A DNA stretch of 64,000 nt. Origin: GCA-2746605 sp963710615 (lineage in GTDB: Bacteria > Bacteroidota > Ignavibacteria > Ignavibacteriales > Melioribacteraceae). A program made the translations under genes and the position numbers. The notes under the pieces are model-generated. The model was not told the DNA's origin, ran no database searches, and saw only the letters and a list, made by a program, of their open reading frames with translations. This document shows positions 19,901 through 27,292 of this stretch, piece after piece. Location: contig CAVQBF010000005.1 in assembly GCA_963710615.1 (NCBI GenBank), forward strand, positions 186,001-250,000, given 5' to 3'. The stretch's first letter is position 1. The number at the start of each line of letters is the position of its first letter.

Positions 19901-20802
19901 GTTGGGGATTTAGTAAGACTACAAGAATTACAACTGAAGAGGATGGCAGTGTTATTGTAAGTGATATTACATCTAATGGAACATTAGATAGATCATTTAT
20001 CTACTTGCCAATCTTCTTTTCAGAGGCGGGAATAACTACTGTAAATGAATTATATCAGAATGATCCAAATAGGAATATTGCCGCTGCTTTTAGCGAAGGA
20101 TTTGAGAGTATACCGTTCCTTTCAACATTGCCGGTATTTAAGGATGTAATAAAATATATACCAAGGGCCAACTGGCGCTTGGACTGGAGAGGTTTGGAGG
20201 ATATAAGTTTTCTTCAAGGATTTGCAAAATCAGTTTCGCTGAATCATGCTTATAGTTCTTCCTATACTGAAGGTTGGCGAGTCGATCCTGATGGTAAAAA
20301 ACAAGTTCAAACACAAAGAATTAATTATGGTTTTTCACCTCTTGCTGGCGTAAATATTACATTTGATGATCTTTGGGGTGGAAATATGAGCGGTTCAGTA
20401 AAGTATTCGACCAAAACAAGCTATGATTTGGGTATTGCAACTCGGAATATAACTGAGCAATTTTCCCGAGATATAAACTTTACTGCAAGTTTCGCAAAAT
20501 CTGGATTTTCACTACCGTTATTTGGACTGGATCTTAAAAATGATATTGAGATGTCTCTTTCCTACACAAGTGCAAAGAACTCAACAATAATATTTGAAAT
20601 GGATAATTTTTCTGAAGAAGGGAAACCCCAGGACGGAACTACAAGGACTATAATTGAACCAAGAATTAAATATACATTGAGTTCAAAAGTAACTTTATCT
20701 ATTTTCTACAAGAGAACTTCTGTTGAACCTGAAGGCGCTTCTAGAATTCCGCCAACAACAACAAACGAAGCCGGATTAGATGTTCATATTTCAATACAAT
20801 AA
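13996..20802 (+). CDS. sprA: SprA/Sov, type IX secretion outer-membrane translocon
   Basis: 2268 aa, close to known SprA/Sov proteins (about 2400-2500 aa), which form the 36-strand pore of the T9SS. A hydrophobic signal segment (residues about 9-25) is followed by the periplasmic SprA N-terminal region, then alternating strands with many aromatic residues to the end. Family segments include KLTIAADWNTERTFEYENQL, GFISFKAPI, AYIDDFEGAKRTIP and SGELWINELRVLGADDTPGWA. Residues about 1015-1060 are rich in EF-hand-like DxDxDG motifs (GDIDGDGDPSKDDF), and a charged GRGRGQ..EELEKKRQE stretch lies near residue 1820. The start is TTG; TAG at 13978 rules out anything further upstream in frame. porX follows 18 bases later. 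Confidence 0.93.
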   Translation: MIFNIRIKFPLLTLLILFVVFSTDTFTIDSNGSPSALGDTWDINSYSNEIFPSDSKLLFFSFPPDTNLTLKQLDSLKADSLKLGLIEVDSSMYDSTARLKHFQYAREDKKFLDFEPERKKSFFSYPSQRYLRRTVELDSTGNYVIIRELIANNEVREPLKIPLEQYIEMRLSSTERNEWEKLGYKYDLVQGKDDLGQLFSDITNIEIPLPSVSFLSIFGPPKISLKISGAVDIHGAWRNETTEGVTASLLGNTRNEPDFKQQVQINVNGTIGDKLTIAADWNTERTFEYENQLKLHYKGYEDEIIQSIEAGNVSLQTSPLVGGGEALFGIKALFQFGPFTLTALASQKKSEVEEVSVSGGTQKNQFEVHAYDYSQNHYFVDLAYADENLNLFGQYFGNANPVIVSQYKIKELEVWKTTSAQLDIKEQRRANAFIDLTVRKAAGDPEPYDDSFRDKDITEISGRSVINDRFVPLVEGTDYDYNYAAGFISFKAPINKDDAIAIAYRAEGDVGEVDDYYGEFLEEVVNDTSKILVLKLVKPKQLQPGGTFSDAWKLLLKNIYPIGGRNINKEGFIFDMNLQIPGQEPVNNIEGENLLEAFGLDLTDESGTGGPDGAFDWDPGRTIFPETGEIIFPMLQPFGKDFPEAFDPELTYQAVYDTSVTFAKQDKTKDKFILVGEYSADASSVYSIGFNAVENSVKVILDGRTLENGVDYSVDYNIGQVIIRNKDALVPGANLRISYEKNDLFQLASKTLLGLRGIYDASEKTKFGFSYLNLNQTTLSDKVRIGEEPLNNSIFGVDFQTGFDMPFVTDGLNYLISTKEMSSMNFKGEFAYMSPDPNTKKSNIAGDNDASIAYIDDFEGAKRTIPIGVSYTGWRDLSVPDQIVGLEGLNKREQMSYKANSYWFNFLPSDVTVEDIWGDRKKVGRNDDQITALDYVYTPTERGTFNWSPILDDPAQNWGGMMKPLSSSASNLIEENIEFIEFWLKIREAPDDAKLFIDLGQVSEDVIPDNELNQEDLNQNERIDEGEDVGLDGRTNAQEIADFGDIDGDGDPSKDDFIFNLGSGDYRRINGTQGNAKLSDVGRLPDTEDMDRNFTLDKVNSYFRYEVPIDTNKNTNQFISGGGDNDSWFQFRIPLKEFNSKVGNPSFTLVEVIRLWITGVDEPIHIRLAEMNLVGNQWQKVLTPGKVEENDTTLVISTINYEDNPEYITPPGIVRERDRTNPDELIYKNEQSLRLVISELEDGDSREIVKYLFRPLDVFSYKEMKLFVRGDQDESPGSISYYEDFNTYGSEVYFRFGTDTANYYEYRQPVTAGDAANLGWSEIAIVFEDLTAIKQLRNQTDLTQRYSIPVPDKLGHSYGVKGNPTLTKVNFFSFGIKNPNQQRSPEEILTKPLIGEPVSGELWINELRVLGADDTPGWAYSTSSQIRLADLMTVNVTASQTDPYFHRLNERFGNRVDNTKWSGSVNLDIIKLLPWNLTGSSFSLNYSHSESVAKPLYKPGTDINIDEAVNQQAEQLINDGVPEEEAKTIAEEIRVESQSVNISDTWSLSSIRFKLPSKSWYIQDIVNNIQFAFSYNKTFSRSPTLVFSNSWVWNGSGKYSLNFSKDNYFFAADIPLLGYLIEIFEDYKNTKIYFTPQSFNTGVSASRKESSSLSRTETAEEKTQRDFTSKRDIGFNWKMTEGGLLNLSMSYNVNVASSYAHLLAVEDMARPEGEIWNDIIRGSLFGKDYSYSQSFDFKTNPQLPSLWDLKRYFNLSFGYNVNYKWSNNFKQEDLGRSIGWSNSIRASLTLRWQSLTAPLFEEDKSAANENVQKSTKTPRGRGRGQVKDIDEELEKKRQEIEESDTTAVDSLADVNRIPIYTKAFNYFKAGAKWIFFDYESIKMNFSQSNSVSNTGIKSEGTGFTNFWGWESNPNLGPSRLYMLGFSSDAGERAPLGNLSDNFNQKNTIDFSTSRPLWEGATINLNWKVGWGFSKTTRITTEEDGSVIVSDITSNGTLDRSFIYLPIFFSEAGITTVNELYQNDPNRNIAAAFSEGFESIPFLSTLPVFKDVIKYIPRANWRLDWRGLEDISFLQGFAKSVSLNHAYSSSYTEGWRVDPDGKKQVQTQRINYGFSPLAGVNITFDDLWGGNMSGSVKYSTKTSYDLGIATRNITEQFSRDINFTASFAKSGFSLPLFGLDLKNDIEMSLSYTSAKNSTIIFEMDNFSEEGKPQDGTTRTIIEPRIKYTLSSKVTLSIFYKRTSVEPEGASRIPPTTTNEAGLDVHISIQ

Positions 20803-20820
20803 AAATTAAATGGTTAATAA

Positions 20821-22392
20821 ATGAGAAAATACAAAATATTATGGGTTGATGACGAAATTGAAATGCTAAGACCGCATATTTTATTCCTTACCGAAAAAGG
20901 TTATGAAGTTACTACAGTTACCAACGGTAAAGATGCAATTGCTGAAGTAGAAAATCGAGAGTATGATTTAATATTTCTAGATGAAATGATGAGCGGTATG
21001 GGAGGATTGGAAACACTTTCGGTAATTAAAGAACTTAATCCTAATATTCCAGTTGTTATGGTTACTAAAAGTGAAGAAGAATCATTAATGAATGATGCTA
21101 TTGGAAGCAAGATTAGTGACTATCTTATTAAGTCAGTAATGCCTTCGCAGATTTTGATGGTATGCAAAAAAATACTTGAGGGTAAAAAAATATCGAGTGA
21201 GTATGTTACAAAAGATTATCTGGAGGACTTTAGTAAAATAAGTATAAGATTAACTGAAGACTTGGACTTTGATGATTGGATTGACATTAACAACAAAATG
21301 ATCAATTGGGATATGGAGATTGATGAACACAGAGAAGTTAATTTAAAACAAACCTTATATGAGCAGAAAAAGGAATGCAATAGGGAATTTTCAAAATTCG
21401 TTGAAAACAATTATGAAACATGGATTAATAGTAAAGGCAAAGATACAGTCCCGCTATTAACAACGGATATTGTTGAACAATTTGTAATTCCACATCTTGA
21501 AAATTCTGATGGCCCGGTTTTTCTATTTGTTTTAGACTGTTTGCGTTTAGATCAATGGTTGCTTCTTGAGAAACATCTTCTTGATTATTTTAGTATTGAA
21601 AAAGATTATTACTATTCAATTTTACCAACCGCAACGCCTTATGCCAGAAATGCTCTCTTCAGTGGACTTTTCCCATCTGAGATTGAGAACTATTACCCTG
21701 ACTTATGGCAGGGGAATAAAGATGACGAAAGAAGTCAGAATAAATACGAAAAAGAATTACTTCAACTCCTTCTTGACAAAAAAAATGTAAAACTTGAAAA
21801 TGAACTGAAGTATATGAAAATTATTGATCCTGATGTTGGAAGATCATTCGAACAAAATATTGTGTCGCATAAGAAAACTAATTTTATGGCTGTGGTGGTT
21901 AACTTTTTAGATATGCTTGTTCACGGAAGATCAGACTCTGAACTAATTAAAGAGATAGCACCAAACGAAGCAGCATTCAGATCACTAACAAATAGTTGGT
22001 TCACTCATTCTTCATTATTTGGCACATTCAGAAAAATCGCAGAAATGGAAAAAGCAAAGGTTATCGTTACTACCGATCATGGAAGCATAATAACACGTCG
22101 TGCATCAAAGGTGATTGCAGATAGAGAAACCTCGAAAAATCTTAGATTTAAGTTTGGTAGAAATCTAAAGGTTGACAATAAACAAGCAATCCAAATTACT
22201 GATCCAAGTAAATTTAAATTACCTAAGCGTGGAGTTACGGCCAGTTATATTATAGCCAAAGAAGATTTCTATTTCATCTATCCAACAGAATATCATAAGT
22301 ATCTTAACTATTATAAAGATACATTTCAGCATGGAGGGATTTCCATGGAAGAGATGATTTTACCTGTTATCACAATGGAGAGCAAGGTCTAG
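20821..22392 (+). CDS. porX: PorX, response regulator with PglZ/alkaline-phosphatase-like output domain
   Basis: 523 aa. Residues 1-120 form a receiver domain with acidic pocket D10/D11 and phosphoacceptor D54 (IFLDEMMSG). A helical linker leads to a PglZ domain of the alkaline-phosphatase superfamily: VLDCLRLDQW and TATPYARNALFSG give the metal and nucleophile positions, and TTDHGS the second metal site. PorX is the known T9SS regulator paired with the kinase PorY; its PglZ domain hydrolyses oligonucleotide or phosphodiester substrates. Location directly after sprA links regulator and translocon. The tsaE start follows its stop with no gap. Confidence 0.92.
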   Translation: MRKYKILWVDDEIEMLRPHILFLTEKGYEVTTVTNGKDAIAEVENREYDLIFLDEMMSGMGGLETLSVIKELNPNIPVVMVTKSEEESLMNDAIGSKISDYLIKSVMPSQILMVCKKILEGKKISSEYVTKDYLEDFSKISIRLTEDLDFDDWIDINNKMINWDMEIDEHREVNLKQTLYEQKKECNREFSKFVENNYETWINSKGKDTVPLLTTDIVEQFVIPHLENSDGPVFLFVLDCLRLDQWLLLEKHLLDYFSIEKDYYYSILPTATPYARNALFSGLFPSEIENYYPDLWQGNKDDERSQNKYEKELLQLLLDKKNVKLENELKYMKIIDPDVGRSFEQNIVSHKKTNFMAVVVNFLDMLVHGRSDSELIKEIAPNEAAFRSLTNSWFTHSSLFGTFRKIAEMEKAKVIVTTDHGSIITRRASKVIADRETSKNLRFKFGRNLKVDNKQAIQITDPSKFKLPKRGVTASYIIAKEDFYFIYPTEYHKYLNYYKDTFQHGGISMEEMILPVITMESKV

Positions 22393-22821
22393 TTGAATCT
22401 TCCATTTAAAAAAGAAATTGTTAATATTGAAAACACCAAATTACTGGCAGTTGAACTTTCACAATATTTAAAGAACGGAAATACTGTTGTGCTTAATGGA
22501 AATCTTGGCAGCGGTAAAACGACTTTGATAAAATTTATTTGTGAACAGTGGGGCATATCAAATGTGAATAGCCCCTCTTTTTCAATTGTTAATGAATATT
22601 ACGGTAAAAAGAAAGTATATCATTTTGATTTTTATAGGCTGAAGAAAATTGAAGAACTTTATGATATTGGATTTGAAGAGTACCTAATCGATGAAGATGC
22701 TGTTGTTTTTATTGAATGGGGAAATTTGATGAGTGAAATTTTACCTAAGAACTATTTAGAAATTTGTATAGAAACTAAACCTACTAACGAAAGAAAAATC
22801 GAAATAATTGACCATAATTAG
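22393..22821 (+). CDS. tsaE: TsaE, ATPase of the tRNA threonylcarbamoyladenosine (t6A37) complex
   Basis: 142 aa, starting at TTG immediately after the porX stop. Walker A is GNLGSGKTT (residues 36-44). SPSFSIVNEYYG and VYHFDFYRLKKIEEL..GFEEY are the conserved TsaE segments, and VVFIEWGNLM carries the Walker-B-like end. It drives turnover of the TsaB-TsaD complex that modifies A37 of ANN-decoding tRNAs. tsaB is next, 16 bases downstream, so the partners are cotranscribed; tsaD is not in the window. Confidence 0.93.
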   Translation: MNLPFKKEIVNIENTKLLAVELSQYLKNGNTVVLNGNLGSGKTTLIKFICEQWGISNVNSPSFSIVNEYYGKKKVYHFDFYRLKKIEELYDIGFEEYLIDEDAVVFIEWGNLMSEILPKNYLEICIETKPTNERKIEIIDHN

Positions 22822-22837
22822 TTAACTTTGCCAAATT

Positions 22838-23491
22838 ATGGAAGACAAAATAATTTTAGCTATTGAAACTTCCGCAGAATTATGCAGTGCATGTCTATCT
22901 TTTGCATCGACTAAATATGATGAAAGAAATATTCTGATGAAACATGTGCATTCTGAGAAGTTGGTTCCTGTTATTAGTGAACTCCTCTCTTCAAATGGAA
23001 TTTCAGCATCTGAACTGGATTGTGTTTCCGTTTCAACTGGACCCGGATCATTTACCGGACTTAGAATTGGAATGACCGCAGCTAAAGGAATAGCGTATGC
23101 TTCAGCATTACCGATTGTTCCCGTTCCCACATTTTCTGCATTTAGTTTAGAATTAAGTGAATTATTGCCGAATAATACTACTTTTGCAATAATTAATAAT
23201 GCAAATATTGATGAAGCTTATTTTGGAATGTATAGAAATGAAAATAATTTACCCATTGTTGTTCAAGAAGTAAAGTTGATAAGTAAAGCAGATATTGATA
23301 AGCAGATCATCGGAACTGATGTTGTTTATGGGAACGTAAAAACAGTTAAAAATATTAAAATTTTGAGTTCACCCAGAGCTTCTTCAATAGCAAAATGGAC
23401 TTATTTATTTGGAGAAGATTTATTAACTTTTGAATACGATTATTTAGAACCGAATTATCTTAAGAAAATAAAGTTTAGAAAGCAATCATGA
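22838..23491 (+). CDS. tsaB: TsaB, scaffold subunit of the t6A37 complex
   Basis: 217 aa. The ASKHA-fold N-terminus ILAIETSAELCSACLS and the signature STGPGSFTGLRIGMTAAKG (about residues 67-85) identify TsaB, the inactive TsaD paralog that dimerises with TsaD. The protein is slightly short, as in many Bacteroidota-group members. It overlaps the next gene by 4 bases (ATGA) and follows tsaE by 16 bases. Confidence 0.92.
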   Translation: MEDKIILAIETSAELCSACLSFASTKYDERNILMKHVHSEKLVPVISELLSSNGISASELDCVSVSTGPGSFTGLRIGMTAAKGIAYASALPIVPVPTFSAFSLELSELLPNNTTFAIINNANIDEAYFGMYRNENNLPIVVQEVKLISKADIDKQIIGTDVVYGNVKTVKNIKILSSPRASSIAKWTYLFGEDLLTFEYDYLEPNYLKKIKFRKQS

Positions 23492-24201
23492 AAAAATTAC
23501 TACTTATTTATTTTTTAATAACTATAACTATTATAGCCCAATTTGGCACTCCCAAAATTGTACCAATGGAAGAAAGTTTTGACTTTGGTGATATTAAAGA
23601 AGGGGAAATTGTAGAACACGATTTCGTTATTTTCAATAGGGGAACAGATGTTCTCGAAATTAATAGAGTTAGAGCATCGTGCGGTTGTACTGCTGTAACT
23701 CCTTCTAAAACCCGCTTAGTTCCGGATGATTCCACTCAAATTAAAGTTAAGTTTAATTCAACCAGAAGAACAGGCAAGCAGAAAAAATATGTTTATATTT
23801 TGAATAATGATCCTGAAAATTCTCAACTTAGGTTATCTTTTCAAGCTAACATTATTTCTGAAAATGGGACCGATGAATTAAATAAACCAACAATAAAACT
23901 ATCGAAATACAATCATAATTTTGGAAATGTTAAGGAAGGCGAAAAATTAGAAGCTTTTATTGAAGTAAAAAATATAGGGACATCGCAATTAAATATTGAA
24001 AAAATTAAATCTTCTTGCGGATGTACTGCAGCTCTGATGTCCACCAAAAAACTTTTACCTAACGAATCTGATAATCTAAAAATTGTATTTGATACAAAAA
24101 ATTTGATCGGACAAGTTGCTCGGACTGTAACACTATTTTCTGATGATCCTGAGCATCCAACAAGGGTGTTAACTTTAATAGCTAATATTGAAAAGGAATA
24201 A
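23488..24201 (+). CDS. Secreted protein with two DUF1573 (HYDIN-like Ig) domains
   Basis: 237 aa. A signal peptide (about residues 1-17, ending IIAQ) is followed by two tandem copies of a roughly 100-residue domain. Each begins FDFGDIKEGE or HNFGNVKEGEK, and each carries an SCGCT motif (RASCGCTAV and KSSCGCTAA) and an NDPE or SDDPEHP turn. This is the DUF1573 pattern, an Ig-like fold common in the periplasm of this group. Function unknown; it may bind proteins at the envelope. It overlaps tsaB by 4 bases and precedes accD by 5 bases. Confidence 0.88.
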   Translation: MKKLLLIYFLITITIIAQFGTPKIVPMEESFDFGDIKEGEIVEHDFVIFNRGTDVLEINRVRASCGCTAVTPSKTRLVPDDSTQIKVKFNSTRRTGKQKKYVYILNNDPENSQLRLSFQANIISENGTDELNKPTIKLSKYNHNFGNVKEGEKLEAFIEVKNIGTSQLNIEKIKSSCGCTAALMSTKKLLPNESDNLKIVFDTKNLIGQVARTVTLFSDDPEHPTRVLTLIANIEKE

Positions 24202-24206
24202 TTTTT

Positions 24207-25046
24207 ATGGGCTGGTTTAAAAGATCAAAACAAAATATATCTCCCAAAAGTCAAAAATCTGATGTACCAGATGGTCAATGGACAAAATGCGAAAAGTGCG
24301 GAGAAATAATATATGCCCGTCAGTTAGAAATGAATGCTTGGGTTTGCTTTAAGTGTAACTACCATTTTAGAGTTGGAAGCGAAGAGTATATTTCTATCTT
24401 ATTCGATAAAAATTCTTTCAAAGAATCTGATAAAAAAATGAAATCCGGTGATCCTTTAGAATTTGAGGACACAAAAAAATATTCCGATCGAATTTCTGAG
24501 ACAATAAAGAAAAGCGGACTAAATGATGCCGTTAGAACCGGTTTAGGTACAATTAACGGACAAAAAGTAAGTTTTGCTTGTATGGATTTCAAATTTATTG
24601 GTGGCAGCATGGGCTCGGTTGTTGGAGAAAAAATTGCCCGCGCAATTGATAGAGCTTATGAAAATAAAATTCCTATGATTATTATTTCGCAAAGCGGCGG
24701 TGCTAGAATGATGGAAGGTGCCCTTTCACTAATGCAGATGGCTAAAACCAGCAGTAGGCTAGCACGTTTATCTGAAGCGGGACTGCCATATATTTCTGTT
24801 CTCGCTGATCCTACAACCGGTGGAACCACAGCCAGTTATGCAATGCTTGGTGATGTTATTATAGCAGAACCTAAAGCGTTAATAGGATTTGCCGGTCCTC
24901 GTGTAATTAAGCAAACAATTGGCCGCGATCTGCCAAAAGGTTTCCAGCGTTCAGAATTTCTTTTAGAAAATGGTTTTGTAGATGTAATTGTACCAAGAAA
25001 AGAACTGAAAGAGAAGCTATCTACTCTAATAAATTATATGGTTTAG
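24207..25046 (+). CDS. accD: Acetyl-CoA carboxylase carboxyltransferase subunit beta
   Basis: 279 aa, full length. The N-terminal zinc ribbon has all four cysteines (C28, C31, C47, C50). The carboxyltransferase core contains GGSMGSVVGEKIARA, QSGGARMMEG and DPTTGGTTASYAMLGD, with GFAGPRVI near the C-terminus. It joins AccA to transfer the carboxyl group from biotin to acetyl-CoA in fatty-acid synthesis. The biotin ligase gene lies close by on the other strand, but they are not in one transcript. Confidence 0.95.
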   Translation: MGWFKRSKQNISPKSQKSDVPDGQWTKCEKCGEIIYARQLEMNAWVCFKCNYHFRVGSEEYISILFDKNSFKESDKKMKSGDPLEFEDTKKYSDRISETIKKSGLNDAVRTGLGTINGQKVSFACMDFKFIGGSMGSVVGEKIARAIDRAYENKIPMIIISQSGGARMMEGALSLMQMAKTSSRLARLSEAGLPYISVLADPTTGGTTASYAMLGDVIIAEPKALIGFAGPRVIKQTIGRDLPKGFQRSEFLLENGFVDVIVPRKELKEKLSTLINYMV

Positions 25047-25083
25047 TGTAACTTTAGAAAAGTTATGGAATTACCAATAAGGG

Positions 25084-25112
25084 AAAAATAAATTCATCAA
25101 TTTGGATGAATT
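25084..25112 (-). terminator. Probable intrinsic terminator for the cysteine desulfurase transcript
   Basis: An 8-bp perfect stem, AATTCATC (25091-25098) with GATGAATT (25105-25112), and a 6-base loop lies just past the minus-strand stop. Read on the minus strand it is followed by TATTTTTC. The stem is AT-rich, so termination may be weak. Convergent accD transcription could also end here. Confidence 0.5.
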
Positions 25113-25122
25113 GAATAAAAAA

Positions 25123-26271
25123 TTACCTTTTAATCTTTTGGGCTAATTTTTTCAAAACCTCAATTGTATAATCCAACTCTTCAATAGTATTTTCTGTAGA
25201 AAATGAAAATCTGATTGTTCCTTTTGCATAAGCTTCTGAGTAACCGCCGGCTAAAATTACATGGGATGGTTTCAATGTTCCCGAAGTACATGCGGAACCG
25301 GCAGAAACTGCTATCCCATTAATATCTAAAAACATCAATATGGCTTCCGAATCAGTCTGATATATTTCAGGATCTAAAGTTAAACTTAAAATATACGGTG
25401 AAGAATTAATTTTGCTATTGTTTAATATTCCTGCAATTCCATTTCCAATTAAGCCTGACCAAAAATAGTTTTTCAACTTTTGTACATATTCAAAGTTTTC
25501 AGTCATGCTCTCTTTAGCTATCTTAACAGCTTCTGCAAATCCAACAATTGAAGCAACGTTTTCAGTTCCGGCTCTTCGGTTCCGTTCTTGCCCACCGCCA
25601 AGAATCAGCGAGTTCATGGGTGTTCCACTTTTTATAAATGCAGCTCCAATACCTTTTGGTCCGTAAAGTTTATGTGCAGAAACTGAAAGTGCATCTATTC
25701 CCAAATCTTTAACATCTAAATTTATTTTCCCAAAACTTTGGACTGCGTCAATGTGAAAATAAACATTACTGATATTTTCACGAATTTGTTTTGCATCGAA
25801 TGTAGTTCCGGTTTCGTTATTTACATGAATCAAAGAAATGAGAGATGTTTTTTCAGAAACAAAATCATTTAATATATTATTCTCAAACTTAAATTTTTTA
25901 TCAAGTTTTAAAATATCAGACTGAAATCCATTTTCTGAAAGTCGTTCAATTGCTTTTAAAGTAGCTTTATGATCACCAGCGGAAGTTACAAGATGATTTT
26001 TGCCTGATTCAATAAATTCAGTTTTAGCAATACCAGTAATTATAAAATTGCTAGATTCAGTTCCGCAGCTGGTAAAATAAATTTCACTCGGATCGGCATT
26101 GATAAAATCTGCAATAATTTCTCTTGATTCTTCTACAGCCACCCTTGCATTTCTTCCAAATGAATGAATAGATGATGGGTTCCCATAATAATAATCTAGA
26201 TAGGGAAGCATTTTTTCAATAACTCTTGGGTGAACTTTTGTAGTTGCGGCATTATCTAAGTAGACTTTCAT
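25123..26271 (-). CDS. Cysteine desulfurase (IscS/NifS family, class V PLP enzyme)
   Basis: 382 aa. N-terminal YLDNAATTKVHP is the family start. HVNNETGT binds the PLP ring region, VSAHKLYGPKGIG contains the Schiff-base lysine near residue 200, and SAGSACTSGTLKPSHV carries the catalytic cysteine loop. It takes sulfur from cysteine to make a persulfide for Fe-S clusters or tRNA thiolation. No iscU or mnmA is next to it, so the acceptor is not shown. The biotin ligase gene is upstream in the same direction with a 14-base gap. Confidence 0.92.
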   Translation of the reverse strand: MKVYLDNAATTKVHPRVIEKMLPYLDYYYGNPSSIHSFGRNARVAVEESREIIADFINADPSEIYFTSCGTESSNFIITGIAKTEFIESGKNHLVTSAGDHKATLKAIERLSENGFQSDILKLDKKFKFENNILNDFVSEKTSLISLIHVNNETGTTFDAKQIRENISNVYFHIDAVQSFGKINLDVKDLGIDALSVSAHKLYGPKGIGAAFIKSGTPMNSLILGGGQERNRRAGTENVASIVGFAEAVKIAKESMTENFEYVQKLKNYFWSGLIGNGIAGILNNSKINSSPYILSLTLDPEIYQTDSEAILMFLDINGIAVSAGSACTSGTLKPSHVILAGGYSEAYAKGTIRFSFSTENTIEELDYTIEVLKKLAQKIKR

Positions 26272-26285
26272 ATTATTCTTGATAA

Positions 26286-27062
26286 TTAATTTTTCTCCCT
26301 TGCTGAAACATCACCATTTGTAATCTTTTCAATTTCTTCACCGGATTTTAATAACATAAATCCATTTGCATCAATATCATAAAATACACCATATTTTCTT
26401 TCAGTTCCTGTATCAATTGTAATTGGTTCACCAATCATTCGGCATCTTTCCCGCCATTCATCTAAAACTTTCTTTGGGCTGTCTTGCAAACTGGATAGTA
26501 ATTCTTCAAAACCATTCAGAATTTCACTTAAGAATCTTTCCCTGTTTGCTTCTTTTCTCATTTCAAATTTAACTGAAGTGGGCTGAATCTTAAAATCACC
26601 ATCAAACTTTGTCTGATTAACATTAACACCAATTCCGACAACAATTTTTTCAAGTTCTGAACCTTTGCTGGAAGACTCCAATAATATACCGCTTACTTTC
26701 TTATTTTTTATTAAAATATCGTTTGGCCATTTCAGATCTGTCTTAAGCTGATATAAGTTTTCAATTGCAGAAGAAACAGCTAAAGACGAGGCTAAATTAA
26801 TATGATTGGGATTGAGCAATAGATATTTTTTTCTCAACAAAATAGAAAATGTAAGATTTTCCCCCTTATTGCTTTCCCAGGGACGTTTAAATCTTCCCCG
26901 TCCACTCTCTTGAAACTCTGTAAAGATAACAGTACCATTAGCAAGATTTTGCTTATTTTCCAACAAAAATGAATTTGTTGAATCAATGGATTCACTATAA
27001 ATGAAGTTTCTTCCAATTGTTCTGGTTTCAAGTTTGATATCAAAATTTTCAATGTTGAACAT
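26286..27062 (-). CDS. birA: Biotin--[acetyl-CoA-carboxylase] ligase, catalytic domain only
   Basis: About 258 aa from the ATG at 27062, which has a strong Shine-Dalgarno GGAGG at 27067-27071; an upstream ATG at 27116 would add 18 hydrophobic residues and is less likely. The biotin-binding segment is GRGRFKRPWES, and KWPNDILIKNKKVSGILLES carries the catalytic lysine. A short C-terminal SH3-like cap ends the protein. There is no N-terminal helix-turn-helix, so it is a ligase and not a repressor. It attaches biotin to AccB, in line with accD nearby. Confidence 0.9.
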   Translation of the reverse strand: MFNIENFDIKLETRTIGRNFIYSESIDSTNSFLLENKQNLANGTVIFTEFQESGRGRFKRPWESNKGENLTFSILLRKKYLLLNPNHINLASSLAVSSAIENLYQLKTDLKWPNDILIKNKKVSGILLESSSKGSELEKIVVGIGVNVNQTKFDGDFKIQPTSVKFEMRKEANRERFLSEILNGFEELLSSLQDSPKKVLDEWRERCRMIGEPITIDTGTERKYGVFYDIDANGFMLLKSGEEIEKITNGDVSAREKN

Positions 27063-27080
27063 TGAACCTCCAATAAATAA

Positions 27081-27153
27081 TGACAATATGACAGATATGC
27101 TGACAAAAATAAACACAATGTGTCAAAAAAGCATTATCATGTCAATATGACAT
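27081..27153. promoter_or_regulatory. Cluster of TGACA/TGTCA half-sites upstream of a sigma-54-like promoter
   Basis: Six copies of TGACA or its complement lie within 73 bases: 27081, 27089, 27101, 27121, 27140 and 27148. The last two make the inverted repeat ATGTCA-ATA-TGACAT (27139-27153). They end about 70 bases before the sigma-54-like element, a normal distance for an enhancer-binding activator. They also lie just upstream of birA on the other strand, so a role there is possible. The binding protein is unknown. Confidence 0.5.
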
Positions 27154-27220
27154 ATTATAATAATTTTTGGATAATCGTCTTAAGTCATTGCAATACAATA
27201 ATTTACAGTCAATAATAATT

Positions 27221-27237
27221 TTGGCACAAGTATTGAT
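27221..27237 (+). promoter_or_regulatory. Sigma-54 (RpoN)-type -24/-12 promoter element
   Basis: TTGGCACAAGTATTGAT matches the consensus YTGGCACGRNNNTTGCW closely. The GG of the -24 element and the G of the -12 element keep the required 10-base spacing; the -12 dinucleotide is GA instead of GC. It lies 56 bases before the first Hsp20 start, leaving room for a short leader. No other such element was noticed before a gene in this window. Confidence 0.6.
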
Positions 27238-27292
27238 TATAAAAGAACAAAACTGAACCAAAATATTAAAAATAAAATAAGGAGATATATCC

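Noticed and set aside
22822..23130. 102-codon minus-strand open frame opposite tsaB
   Set aside because: tsaB signature residues are on the plus strand over the same bases.
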